Shown here: one piece after another, positions 1-8,690 of the stretch | Position numbering within the stretch: position 1 is the first letter of the stretch | How the letters are laid out: the number at the start of each line of letters is the position of its first letter | NCBI GenBank assembly: GCA_946999385.1 | Contig: CAMQCZ010000005.1 | Location: forward strand, 1-64,000 | DNA length: 64,000 bases | Direction of reading: 5' to 3' | Source: an uncultured Lachnoanaerobaculum sp. | Lineage (GTDB): Bacteria; Bacillota; Clostridia; Lachnospirales; Lachnospiraceae | Program-made: the position numbers and the translations under genes | Notes under the pieces: generated by a model | The model's database searches: none | What the model saw: only the letters and a program-made list of their open reading frames with translations | What the model was told of the DNA's origin: nothing

Positions 1-182
1 TTTTCTCTACCTGTAGGCTTTCCGTCCATCAAATTATCATCATTTTCCAGAAATGTTGACCAAGGCTTTTCAGCCTCCGTATCCCCCTCAGCCCTTGTAA
101 TAATTGTATTAAATGAGGTACTCTCAAAAATGAGCATCGTTGTAAGTCCAAAAGCAAGCATCCTTTTAAATGATTTTCTCAT
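1..182 (-). CDS. N-terminus of a secreted protein, cut by the left window edge
   Basis: The reading frame starts at the ATG complementary to 180-182, behind AAAGGAGT, and runs off the window after about 60 residues. The start reads MRKSFKRMLAFGLTTMLIFE, a positively charged N-region followed by a hydrophobic core, so it looks like a signal peptide, with a possible cleavage site near residue 30. The mature start contains EKPWSTFLENDD and matches no family I can name from so little sequence. It follows the glucuronidase operon on the same strand but has its own promoter (286-314), so a secreted glycan-degrading enzyme is plausible by position only. Partial gene; function unknown. Confidence 0.75.
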   Translation of the reverse strand, partial: MRKSFKRMLAFGLTTMLIFESTSFNTIITRAEGDTEAEKPWSTFLENDDNLMDGKPTGRE

Positions 183-285
183 ATCGACTCCTTTGCTTAA
201 ATATATCAATCAAAATATAATAATAAAATTAATAATTAAAATATAATAATAAAGTTCAAAAAATTTGATAAGTTTTCAACATAGT

Positions 286-314
286 ATTCTAGCATAAATA
301 ATAGTAAAATACAA
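286..314 (-). promoter_or_regulatory. Sigma-A-type promoter for the left-edge secreted protein
   Basis: On the minus strand TTGTAT (309-314) and TAGAAT (286-291) are separated by 17 bases, and a TG dinucleotide precedes the -10 box (extended -10). It lies about 105 bases upstream of the ATG at 182, so that gene can be transcribed independently of the GH2 gene. Confidence 0.5.
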
Positions 315-367
315 GCTTTCAAGCTTGTTCTTTCAATATGAACATATTAGCTATAATATCAACTTAA

Positions 368-407
368 TTAAAGGTCTTTCAAGCTTATCAGCTCAAAAGA
401 CCTTTAA
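368..407 (-). terminator. Hairpin between the GH2 gene and the left-edge gene
   Basis: Arms TTAAAGGTCTTT and AAAGACCTTTAA (12 bp, perfect) enclose a smaller AGCT/AGCT hairpin just after the stop of the glucuronidase gene. The U-rich tract is better on the plus strand than on the minus strand, so it may be a weak terminator or an mRNA-stabilising 3' end for the minus-strand operon. Confidence 0.5.
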
Positions 408-413
408 TATATA

Positions 414-2168
414 TTATTTTTTATATTCAAAATCCGGTATATTATTCCATCTTTCCTTTAAATGTATTGCAACTGTTTTTGGTTGTCTTTCTCGTGTAAA
501 TATCCCCTTCTTATTTCCCTGCATTCTAAATATCCCAAATTTGGTTTGAAAATCGGCATAATTCCAAGTCTGCTCACCAATAAAATAGTTCAAGCTGTCA
601 AAAATTTCCTCATTCATCTTATAATATTCAACTTGAAATTCTTCTGAAAATGGCGTCATTTCATCAATATCATGAACTCCGGCTATAGTATCGGCTCCAT
701 ATTCTGTAAATATTATAGGCTTATCAGGATATAAGCTATGCCACATTTCCAACTCATTAAGCATATGCTTTTTAGCACTTTTCAAATCACCTAAATCTAC
801 ATACCAGCCATAATATCTATTCAGGCATATAACATCACAAAGCTTTGTAACCAAGCATTTATCAGCAGGTGCCATAAGAATATTTGCAAATGTACAAGGT
901 CTATTTTGTTTATCCAAGCTTTTTGCATATTTGAATAAGGGTTCAAAATATTCATAAGCTCCTTTTTCAGCAGATGACGGTTCATTAGCTATAGACCACA
1001 TAACTACACAGGCATGATTTTTATCTCTTTTAATCAATTCTTCTATTACCTGCATATGTGCTTTTTCAGTTTTCATAACATCCCAAGTATTCTTTTTATC
1101 AGTTGAGCCCATAAGATCAAATCCAAAGCCTTCCATCAGTCCAACTGCTGTTGTTTCATCTATAACTACAAATCCTTCTCTATCTGCCAATCTCATCATT
1201 TCCTCAGCATATGGATAATGAGATGTTCTAAATGAATTTGCACCTATCCATTTCATCCTATTTACATCTGATATATTTGCAAGCTCGTCAAGTCCTCTTC
1301 CATGTAAAAAAGTATCCTCATGTCTACCGAAACCTTTAAAATAAAATGCTTTCCCATTAATTAAAAATTGATTGTTTTTTACTTCTACAGTTCTAATTCC
1401 GAATGTTTCTATATACTCATCTAAAAGCTCATTATTTTCATCTAAAAGCTCTACCTTAGCCTTGTAAAGATAAGCATTTAACGGTTGCCACAATTTAACA
1501 TTTTTGATAAATCCATCTGTTGAAACCAAATTATTTTCTTCATCATAAATACTTATCTTTATATTAGGCTTATCAACATTTGTTTCAATATCAAATTTAA
1601 CATTTGCAGACTCATTTTCTACTTCATAAGTTATCCAAATATCTTCTATCTGCTTTTGTGGCTTTAGATATATTTTAACAGGTCTATGTATACCTGAGTA
1701 ATTAAAGAAATCAAAATTTTCATCTACCTTTCTTGAAATCATATTACCATTTTCATCTTTTTCTTCTTTATAATTTCCCACAGGAAGACAGGTATAATCT
1801 AAAATATTGCTAACTATAACCTTGAGCCTATTTATACCCGTTTTCACATAATCATTTATACTAAATTCAAATGGTGTAAAGCCTCCCTTATGACTGCCTA
1901 TCTCTTTTTCATTTATAAAAACTCTCGCTTCATGTGTAACTGAACCAAAGCGTAAGCAAATATCCTTATCAAGCATTTCTTTTTTTATTAAAAAATCCTT
2001 TTCATAATTCATATAGCCTACATAATGCTTTTTATCATAACCTACAAGCTGATCATTGAAAGAACCCGGAACTGCAATAAGTGTTTTTTCTTCTCCTTCA
2101 AAATTAAAACTCCATATTCCCGATAAGTCTACTATATCTCTGGTATTTGTTTGTATTGGATATAACAT
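414..2168 (-). CDS. uidA: Beta-glucuronidase, glycoside hydrolase family 2
   Basis: The 584-residue protein has the GH2 order: sugar-binding jelly-roll (about 10-180), Ig-like domain (about 180-275) and TIM barrel (about 275-580). The acid/base Glu is E396 in WSIANEP and the nucleophile is E489 in IFTEYGAD. Near the C-terminus MQGNKKGIFTR carries the N-x-K motif (N552, K554) which in beta-glucuronidases binds the glucuronate carboxylate and separates them from beta-galactosidases. There is no signal peptide, so it acts in the cytoplasm on imported glucuronides. It is the fourth gene of an operon behind the GPH symporter, HAD and GH3 genes, 32 bases after the GH3 stop. Family and activity are well supported; the natural aglycone is unknown. 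Confidence 0.93.
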   Translation of the reverse strand: MLYPIQTNTRDIVDLSGIWSFNFEGEEKTLIAVPGSFNDQLVGYDKKHYVGYMNYEKDFLIKKEMLDKDICLRFGSVTHEARVFINEKEIGSHKGGFTPFEFSINDYVKTGINRLKVIVSNILDYTCLPVGNYKEEKDENGNMISRKVDENFDFFNYSGIHRPVKIYLKPQKQIEDIWITYEVENESANVKFDIETNVDKPNIKISIYDEENNLVSTDGFIKNVKLWQPLNAYLYKAKVELLDENNELLDEYIETFGIRTVEVKNNQFLINGKAFYFKGFGRHEDTFLHGRGLDELANISDVNRMKWIGANSFRTSHYPYAEEMMRLADREGFVVIDETTAVGLMEGFGFDLMGSTDKKNTWDVMKTEKAHMQVIEELIKRDKNHACVVMWSIANEPSSAEKGAYEYFEPLFKYAKSLDKQNRPCTFANILMAPADKCLVTKLCDVICLNRYYGWYVDLGDLKSAKKHMLNELEMWHSLYPDKPIIFTEYGADTIAGVHDIDEMTPFSEEFQVEYYKMNEEIFDSLNYFIGEQTWNYADFQTKFGIFRMQGNKKGIFTRERQPKTVAIHLKERWNNIPDFEYKK

Positions 2169-2200
2169 ATTTTTTCCTTTCTAAAGCTTAAAATATAATT

Positions 2201-3913
2201 TTACAACTTTGACTGCCATTGGCCTGCCCAAACATTTTCATTAAAATGTGTACCCTTAAACTCTGATTTTCCAATCATTTTATCTATCACTTGATTAATT
2301 GTTTCTTCAGTATCACTATAAGCATTTATAAAACACTTTGACATAGTCAGATCATGAAGATGATTTGTAAAATTAAATGATACTACTATAGTAGGTACCT
2401 CATGTACAAACCATGGAATTTCATTTGACATAGGAGCACTATATCTAATTCTCATATTATTTTGCTCTGCATAACCCTTTACATTAACAAAAACTAAAGC
2501 AAGATCAACCTCACTCCTATATTTTTCAACGCTTCCCTTTGCTCTAACTCCTCTTTCATTAACGCTTACTTCAAAGCCCTCTTTAGTCAATTTACTTATA
2601 CATAACTGTTCAAATTTTTCATTAGGCTTATAAATACCATTTTTTTCGCCCTCTATAATATATAATCTTACCCTTCTATTTTTCTTATTATCTATAGTCA
2701 GAACATTCATAGTATCCTTTATTAGGCTTATACCTTTATCTATAGCTTCTCTTTGCATTTGTAAATGTTTATTACAACCTATAATCTCCAAATCCTTTTC
2801 GCTTCTGTATGGAACAGACTCATCAAGACCAAGCTTAGCCTTCAAGCCTAATATTCTTCTAAGTGCATCATGCAATCTTTCTTTAGTAATAACGCCTTCT
2901 TTATAAGCGTTTAACATATAATTAAAATCTTCATCTACGTCATTAAAAAATAAAAACATATCACAACCTGAAGCTATAGCTTTCGGAACATAATCCTTTC
3001 TTCTCATGCTTGAGGTCATACCAAGCATATGTGAAGCATCTGTAATTACCAAGCCATTAAAATCCAAGCTTTCCTTCAACAAATCTTGAATAAGCTCAGG
3101 TGCCAATGTAGCAGGCAAAATATCCTCATCTTTCAAATCAGGTACTAAATATTTTTGATAATTAGGTAAAGCTATATGCCCTGCCATTATCATTTCAACA
3201 CCATTATTAATATGTGTTTCATACACCCTTCTAAAGCTTGCATCCCATTCCTCTACAGTCATTTCATTAACCCCTAAAACAAGATGCTGATCTCTTTCTT
3301 CCGTTCCATCTCCCGGAAAATGCTTAATACATTTTATGATATTACTTTTATCCAAGCCCTTTAGGTAGGAAGCTGTATGATTTATGACTATATCTGTATC
3401 CCTACCATATGCTCTCGTGTTTACAATTGTATTCCTCCAATTTTTTAATATATCTACACAAGGATCGAAATTTACATTTATACCCAAAGCCTCTTCTTCC
3501 ACACCGCTTACATAGCCTGCATTATATGAAACCTCTAAATCTCCGCTAGCTTCACATTGTGCTCCACTTGCTATATATGTACCATCACTACAGGCACCAT
3601 TTCCACCACTATCACAATTTGCGGCAACTAATAAGGGTATCTTTGAATAAGCTTGTAAATCATTTATAAGCTTGGATACTTCTTTTTTATTTCCTCCCTG
3701 ATATCTTGCTCCACCTATATGATATTTTTCAATAATTTCCTTGTTTGTCAAATCCGTTTCTGTAAATTTTCCATCTTCCAAACTAAATAGATTAAAAAAT
3801 AATTGTCCTATTTTTTCTTCATCGGTCATAGAATTAATAATATTTTCTACCCACTCAATCTTCTTAGCATCCAAATTATAAGGCTTTTTACTTAAATCAA
3901 CTAATTTTCCCAC
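2201..3913 (-). CDS. Glycoside hydrolase family 3, NagZ-like beta-N-acetylhexosaminidase
   Basis: A cytoplasmic 570-residue GH3 protein. The N-terminal TIM barrel has the NagZ-type loop KHFPGDG (197-203) followed by ERDQH, whose D208 and H210 match the Asp-His acid/base pair of GH3 N-acetylhexosaminidases. The likely nucleophile is D292 in VITDASHML. Residues from about 390 form a C-terminal alpha/beta domain that short Gram-negative NagZ lacks. No signal peptide is seen. The reading frame overlaps the upstream HAD gene by 17 bases, so translation is probably coupled. In an operon with a glucuronidase and a GPH symporter it would cleave HexNAc residues from the same imported oligosaccharides (inference). 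Family certain, substrate likely but not proven. Confidence 0.85.
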   Translation of the reverse strand: MGKLVDLSKKPYNLDAKKIEWVENIINSMTDEEKIGQLFFNLFSLEDGKFTETDLTNKEIIEKYHIGGARYQGGNKKEVSKLINDLQAYSKIPLLVAANCDSGGNGACSDGTYIASGAQCEASGDLEVSYNAGYVSGVEEEALGINVNFDPCVDILKNWRNTIVNTRAYGRDTDIVINHTASYLKGLDKSNIIKCIKHFPGDGTEERDQHLVLGVNEMTVEEWDASFRRVYETHINNGVEMIMAGHIALPNYQKYLVPDLKDEDILPATLAPELIQDLLKESLDFNGLVITDASHMLGMTSSMRRKDYVPKAIASGCDMFLFFNDVDEDFNYMLNAYKEGVITKERLHDALRRILGLKAKLGLDESVPYRSEKDLEIIGCNKHLQMQREAIDKGISLIKDTMNVLTIDNKKNRRVRLYIIEGEKNGIYKPNEKFEQLCISKLTKEGFEVSVNERGVRAKGSVEKYRSEVDLALVFVNVKGYAEQNNMRIRYSAPMSNEIPWFVHEVPTIVVSFNFTNHLHDLTMSKCFINAYSDTEETINQVIDKMIGKSEFKGTHFNENVWAGQWQSKL

Positions 3914-4703
3914 TTAACTCTCCTAACATATTATTATATTTTTCTATATAAGCTTCATCATCATATTCATCCTTCAAAAATTTAAATAAAATATCTTCCT
4001 TAAATTCTTTGAAGCTTTCACTCTCAGCATTTATAATAAGCGGATATACTAAAGTATTATTAGCTTTTCCGGCATCTATATCGCCGGGAGAATCACCTAT
4101 CATTACTATATCCGAAGGATTATATCCCTTATTTATCAAAGCTTTAATACATTGCTTTTTTGTACCTTGATTTTGTCCCATAACATAATCAACATATTCA
4201 AGTAAGCCGAATCTTTTCCACTCATCCTCTATAGCTTCGTTATTAGCCGCCGATACTATTGCAACATCAAGATATTTTTTCATTTCAATTATAGCCTCTT
4301 TTACATTATCAAATGGTTTAGCTAAATATTTAAGCCTTTCTATCTCTTCATTTACTTTTACACTCCATAAAAGTGCCTTTTCCAGCTCCTGATTTTTTGT
4401 TTTTTCTATTTCCTGCTTTAATGATATATTGGAAAGCTCACCGGCAAATATAGCCCAATTTTTAACAAATTTTAATGGCATATTTATCTTATCAAATGCC
4501 AGATATAAGCCTACAAACCTGTTGACTCCTCTAGTTCTTGAAAATAAATTTATATTATTCCAGATTTCTAAAAATTTTTTCTTATCACTTACGCCAAATA
4601 TATTCGCAGCCAAGGGTCCAAAACATCTCATATGCTTATAATTCATAGTATCCATCGCACAACCGTCCGAGTCTATGCAAATAATTTTTTTATTCATCTT
4701 CAC
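3897..4703 (-). CDS. HAD-superfamily hydrolase
   Basis: A 268-residue HAD phosphatase-like protein. Motif I is IDSDGCAMDT near the N-terminus, with the nucleophile Asp in DSDG. Motif II is the Ser in VAIVSAANN, and motif III/IV is GQNQGTKKQ followed by MIGDSPGDIDAG. The helical cap lies between residues about 15 and 130. It overlaps the symporter upstream (4690-4703) and the GH3 gene downstream, so all are made from one transcript. The role may be dephosphorylation of a sugar phosphate from the imported glycan, but no substrate can be read from the sequence. Confidence 0.85.
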   Translation of the reverse strand: MKMNKKIICIDSDGCAMDTMNYKHMRCFGPLAANIFGVSDKKKFLEIWNNINLFSRTRGVNRFVGLYLAFDKINMPLKFVKNWAIFAGELSNISLKQEIEKTKNQELEKALLWSVKVNEEIERLKYLAKPFDNVKEAIIEMKKYLDVAIVSAANNEAIEDEWKRFGLLEYVDYVMGQNQGTKKQCIKALINKGYNPSDIVMIGDSPGDIDAGKANNTLVYPLIINAESESFKEFKEDILFKFLKDEYDDEAYIEKYNNMLGELSGKIS

Positions 4704-6114
4704 CTCTTATCTTTTTTAAAGCTTCAATATTGGCATCGATCTTCTTTTTATTTAAAGGATAAATAAAAAATAATATTAAAGCACAAAGTATATATCCTAT
4801 TGCCTGTGCACTTGTAAATATACTATATATTTTTTCTCTTACAGCCTCTGTTTGTACTAATACTCCTGCCTTATATCCTATGAAGGATAAAACAAAGCCT
4901 GTTAAGCCTCCTGCCAATGCCTGACCAAGCTTTCTTGCAAAGGAATAAATAGCATATACAGTTCCATCCTCTCTTGTACCTGTTCTAAGCTGCTGATCAT
5001 CAATAATATCTGATATAAATGCCCAGATAATTATATTAAAGTAAGAAACGCCTATAGAAGCCACAACAAAAATCCAAAAGAATGTATAAGCATTACTTAA
5101 TCTCATAATATTCAACACAATAAATATTATACCTGTTAATAATAAGCCTATAGTACCTGAAACCTTTTTACCTACTATTTTTACAATATTTGATGCAAAT
5201 AAGGATATAACAAAGGTTAAAATAGCTCCTATCATACCTGAATATGAAAGTACATCTTTATTTTTAAAATAATCTATATAAATATAAGTTGCCAATCCAT
5301 TATTTAACATTGTAGTTAATAAAAATACCAAAGATAACAATACAAAGGCTTGTAAAGGTTTGTTCTTAGTCAGGCTGTTTATTAATTTCTTAGCCTCTGC
5401 CAAGCCTGAAGACTTTTTCTCTTTTTTTACAAATGGTAATTGTACTCTTTCTATAGAAAATGTATAACAAAACATATAAAAGCAAAATGCAATAATAGAA
5501 AATATAAGTGCTAATAAGGTAAATCTTTTTGGAGATATCACTTCAATAGCCTTTCCATTAACAAGCTGTTCTACAAAAACAACCTTTGGTACTATATATG
5601 AAATTATTAATATAGAAATATTGGCACCTATACTCCTAAAAACTGAAAGTGAAGCTCTATGCTCACTTTTTTCTGAAATAACTGAAGCCATAGAACCATA
5701 TGGTATATTTACTGCTGTATAGCAAATACTTCCCCAAAATATATATGTTACAAAGATGTATAATATTTTTAAATACATAGGAAAATCCTTCACCACATAT
5801 ACAAAAAGTAAAAATGATGAAAAGCTGACAAATGGTGCAGCAGCCTTAATCCAAAATCTAAATTTACCTTCTTTTCTAGGTTTAAATCCATCAACTATTC
5901 GTCCCATTCCTACATCGGTAAAAGCATCAACTATTCTTGCCGTCAAAAATAATATTCCGACTATTGAACCGTCTATGCCCAAAACATTTGTATAAAAAAC
6001 CAATAAATACATTGATACTAAAACAAATGACAGGTCATTTGCAACATCTCCGGACATATATGCAAGCTTGTCTATAATACCAAATTTTCTAATACCCCTA
6101 TACTTTTCTTCCAT
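4690..6114 (-). CDS. GPH-family sugar:cation symporter
   Basis: A polytopic membrane protein (474 residues from the chosen start) of the glycoside-pentoside-hexuronide:cation symporter family. The N-terminus KLAYMSGDVANDLSF and the following DAFTDVGMGRIVD are typical, with about 12 hydrophobic segments. I prefer the ATG at 6112-6114 because the family starts at this point and GGAGG lies 12 bases upstream; an in-frame ATG at 6157-6159 would add 15 residues that include the Shine-Dalgarno. First gene of the operon with HAD, GH3 and beta-glucuronidase, so glucuronides or glucuronate-containing oligosaccharides are the likely cargo (inference from context). Confidence 0.88.
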   Translation of the reverse strand: MEEKYRGIRKFGIIDKLAYMSGDVANDLSFVLVSMYLLVFYTNVLGIDGSIVGILFLTARIVDAFTDVGMGRIVDGFKPRKEGKFRFWIKAAAPFVSFSSFLLFVYVVKDFPMYLKILYIFVTYIFWGSICYTAVNIPYGSMASVISEKSEHRASLSVFRSIGANISILIISYIVPKVVFVEQLVNGKAIEVISPKRFTLLALIFSIIAFCFYMFCYTFSIERVQLPFVKKEKKSSGLAEAKKLINSLTKNKPLQAFVLLSLVFLLTTMLNNGLATYIYIDYFKNKDVLSYSGMIGAILTFVISLFASNIVKIVGKKVSGTIGLLLTGIIFIVLNIMRLSNAYTFFWIFVVASIGVSYFNIIIWAFISDIIDDQQLRTGTREDGTVYAIYSFARKLGQALAGGLTGFVLSFIGYKAGVLVQTEAVREKIYSIFTSAQAIGYILCALILFFIYPLNKKKIDANIEALKKIRGEDE

Positions 6115-6288
6115 ATTTATTTTTATCCTCCATAAAATAATTATCATATGGGTAATCATACCCTACAAGCCCTCAATATTATGAAAAGCTTATCATATTT
6201 ATTAAAAATAATAATGAGAAAAAACTATAAGTGTATTATTCATTATACTTAATATTCAAAAATTCTTATATTATTTTTAACTATATTT

Positions 6289-6317
6289 ATTATACTAATT
6301 GAAATATTTTTTTACAA
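6289..6317 (-). promoter_or_regulatory. Sigma-A promoter of the glucuronide operon
   Basis: TTGTAA (6312-6317) and a perfect TATAAT (6289-6294) are separated by 17 bases on the minus strand, giving a start near 6282 and a leader of about 165 bases. The rest of the gap between 6115 and 6450 is very AT-rich; I saw no clear operator or riboswitch in it. Confidence 0.6.
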
Positions 6318-6450
6318 TATTTTTTATTATATTTATTTTTTTTATTTTAAAAATATTATAATAGCCAAAAAATCTTTTTTCTTATAAAATATTTTTTAAA
6401 AAATCTTTTTCTTACCTTCAAATAATTTTATGAAACCAATTACAAAAATA

Positions 6451-6480
6451 AAAGCAAGGAATAAAATCATCCCTTGCTTT
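6451..6480 (-). terminator. Rho-independent terminator after cvfB
   Basis: On the minus strand AAAGCAAGG and CCTTGCTTT pair around a loop of about 12 bases and are followed by TATTTTTG. It begins 8 bases after the cvfB stop and closes the nrdR-to-cvfB operon. Confidence 0.85.
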
Positions 6481-6487
6481 ATTACTT

Positions 6488-7312
6488 TTAATTGAGCTTT
6501 ATATCATTATTCTCAAGTCTTATCTTTTTTTCTTTAAGTAAATGTCCTACAGCCCTCTTAAATGAATTTTTACTCATCGAAAAATATCTTTTGATAATTT
6601 CAGGAGCAGCCTTATCATCAAAACCTAAGCCTTTTTTGCAGCCTTTTAAATAATCATATATCTTATCAGCATCCGCTTTAAGCTGTATATACGCTTTTTC
6701 TCTAGGACTTAAATCCAGCTTGCCATCCTGTCTTATATTTACAACTCTCGCTTTAATTTCCTGACCTAAATTATAATTTTCATAGACCTCTCTTTTTGGT
6801 ATTGCAGCATAAAATTTATTATCAACAGCTACAAGATATTCATAATTTGTAATCTTATAAATTCTTCCGACCACCTCATCATCTTTTTTATAATTACTTG
6901 CAATTTTTAAATATTTATATATATACATAGTCGCAGCAAGTCTGTCGCTTTTATCTATATACATAGCAACCAATATTTCATCTCCGATATTAGGCTTTAT
7001 AAGCATTTCCTTGTGAGGCAAAAACAAATCCCTTTCTAATCCCATATCAAGAAAAGCACCTATTTTATTTATATCATTAACAAGCAAACCTGCCACAGCT
7101 CCACATTCAATCTTACTTTGTCTTGTTGTACAAATAAGTCTGTCTTCACTGTCCCTATAAACAAAAACCTCAGCCTCATCACCTATTTTCAAGCCCTTAC
7201 ATTCCTTTTTCGGTAATAGTACAGCTTCACTGTCATCATTATTTTCTCCGAGATAAGCTCCGAATTCTTTAATTCTTAGCACTCTCAATAATTGTTTTTT
7301 TCCTAAAAGCAT
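6488..7312 (-). CDS. cvfB: S1 RNA-binding domain protein, CvfB family
   Basis: The 274-residue protein shows tandem S1-like OB-fold segments: about 1-60, 65-130 (GLLVNDINKIGAFLDMGLERDLFLP) and 140-205, ending with RQDGKLDLSPRE. A C-terminal winged-helix region follows (KRYFSMSKNSFKRAVGHLLKE). This is the arrangement of CvfB, an RNA-binding protein known in staphylococci as a virulence-gene regulator. Last gene of the operon, one base after the thioesterase stop. The family assignment is good; the RNA targets here are unknown. Confidence 0.85.
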   Translation of the reverse strand: MLLGKKQLLRVLRIKEFGAYLGENNDDSEAVLLPKKECKGLKIGDEAEVFVYRDSEDRLICTTRQSKIECGAVAGLLVNDINKIGAFLDMGLERDLFLPHKEMLIKPNIGDEILVAMYIDKSDRLAATMYIYKYLKIASNYKKDDEVVGRIYKITNYEYLVAVDNKFYAAIPKREVYENYNLGQEIKARVVNIRQDGKLDLSPREKAYIQLKADADKIYDYLKGCKKGLGFDDKAAPEIIKRYFSMSKNSFKRAVGHLLKEKKIRLENNDIKLN

Positions 7313-7313
7313 A

Positions 7314-8027
7314 TTACTCCTTTAATTTTGTCATACTTACATATGCAAAAATTTTATTATTTTTATCATTTAATTCTACTATAAGTTTATCAGCATCTTC
7401 AGCTATGTAAGGATATATTATGTCCTTATATAAAGCCATTTTTTTATACCAAATACTTATATTTGAAAATTTTATATCATCAACACAATTTGTTGCAAGC
7501 TCGGCATACACTGCATTATTCATATGCTTATTAGTATCCAGATGGTATTTTGATACCTCAACAGCTTTTAAATATCTTCCATTTTCAAGATGTCTCGGTA
7601 GCCTTTGAAATGGACTCATACAAAATGATTCGGTTTTTGTAATATATGGTGATACCTGACAAGCTTCAGCTTTTATAGGTTGTCTTTTCCCCAAATCGTA
7701 CATAAACCACTTTGAATTTGCTTTAACCAAATAATTTTTATTCACATCCTGAATACTGAAATTTCTATATGCAAAAGCTCCTTTAAAGGAATAAGCACTT
7801 GTGCTTATAATAATCTCATCTCCAAGTAAGGGAAGGCTTATTATATCTATATTCCAAGCATAAATCCACCATGCAATTTTTTTATTTTTCATATAATCAA
7901 TACCAAGACCGAGTGATTGCGACTCAAATGTTGAACAATCCTGAAAATAATTGATTAATGCTTTTATTGATAATTTACCATCTAAGTCAAGCTCACTATA
8001 TCGAACTCTACTACTAAAAGAATACAT
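7314..8027 (-). CDS. Acyl-ACP thioesterase
   Basis: A 237-residue double hot-dog protein of the FatA/bacterial acyl-ACP thioesterase family. The N-terminus SRVRYSELDLDGKLSIKALINYFQDCSTF is the usual first hot-dog helix. The second half carries SKYHLDTNKHMNNAVYAE, the conserved DxNxHxNN-type catalytic segment. It hydrolyses acyl-ACP to free fatty acid in the cytoplasm. Its start shares one base with the stop of the upstream amidotransferase gene, so translation is coupled. Chain-length preference cannot be read. Confidence 0.88.
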   Translation of the reverse strand: MYSFSSRVRYSELDLDGKLSIKALINYFQDCSTFESQSLGLGIDYMKNKKIAWWIYAWNIDIISLPLLGDEIIISTSAYSFKGAFAYRNFSIQDVNKNYLVKANSKWFMYDLGKRQPIKAEACQVSPYITKTESFCMSPFQRLPRHLENGRYLKAVEVSKYHLDTNKHMNNAVYAELATNCVDDIKFSNISIWYKKMALYKDIIYPYIAEDADKLIVELNDKNNKIFAYVSMTKLKE

Positions 8028-8680
8028 TACAATTCACCTATAAAATATTTAAATATATCCGTCCCATCTGCCAAATCATTATTTTTAAAATTCAAACACA
8101 TTCTTTCGGGGTGAAATTGAAAGGCTATAATATTTTTATATTTATGTTTTATTGCCTCAACCACATCATCTTGTGCTTTTGCTACTATTTCCAAGCCATT
8201 TCCAAGTTCATTTACAGCTTGATGATGCCATGAATTAACCATAAATGATGATGAATATAAATGTTCTAAAAAACTATTTTTTTTTGCATATATAAGATGA
8301 GAATTATCTATATTATTTTTTTCATCCTTTGCCATATGAATATTTTTGTTTTTTAAATCCTGTATTAAATTGCCTCCAAAATATACATTTATTATCTGTA
8401 TACCTCTACATATACCTAAAACAGCTTTATTATTATTAACAAAATAATTCAGAGCTTTAAATTGTATATCATCCAAAAAATTATCCGCAGGATTTGAAAA
8501 GCTTGATTTTTCATTATAATATTCAGGAGCTATATCCCCTCCACCCGGAAGCAAAAGCGAAGTGCAATTTTTGATAATATCTATATCAAAGCTATTTACA
8601 ACCTTACAATTAAGGGCTTCTAAAATATTCCTGTAATTTTTTATTTTATCAGGATATCCTACTATTGCTATTTCTTTCAT
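8027..8680 (-). CDS. Class I glutamine amidotransferase-like hydrolase (peptidase C26 family)
   Basis: The 217-residue protein resembles gamma-glutamyl-gamma-aminobutyrate hydrolase PuuD and relatives. It has LLLPGGGDIAPEYY near residue 45-60, the nucleophile Cys in VLGICRGIQIIN, and the catalytic His-Glu pair in AFQFHPERM. There is no synthetase domain, so it is a free hydrolase of gamma-glutamyl amides. It lies 10 bases after the glycosyltransferase gene. The exact substrate is not evident and no polyamine genes are nearby. Confidence 0.82.
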   Translation of the reverse strand: MKEIAIVGYPDKIKNYRNILEALNCKVVNSFDIDIIKNCTSLLLPGGGDIAPEYYNEKSSFSNPADNFLDDIQFKALNYFVNNNKAVLGICRGIQIINVYFGGNLIQDLKNKNIHMAKDEKNNIDNSHLIYAKKNSFLEHLYSSSFMVNSWHHQAVNELGNGLEIVAKAQDDVVEAIKHKYKNIIAFQFHPERMCLNFKNNDLADGTDIFKYFIGEL

Positions 8681-8690
8681 AATACACCCA

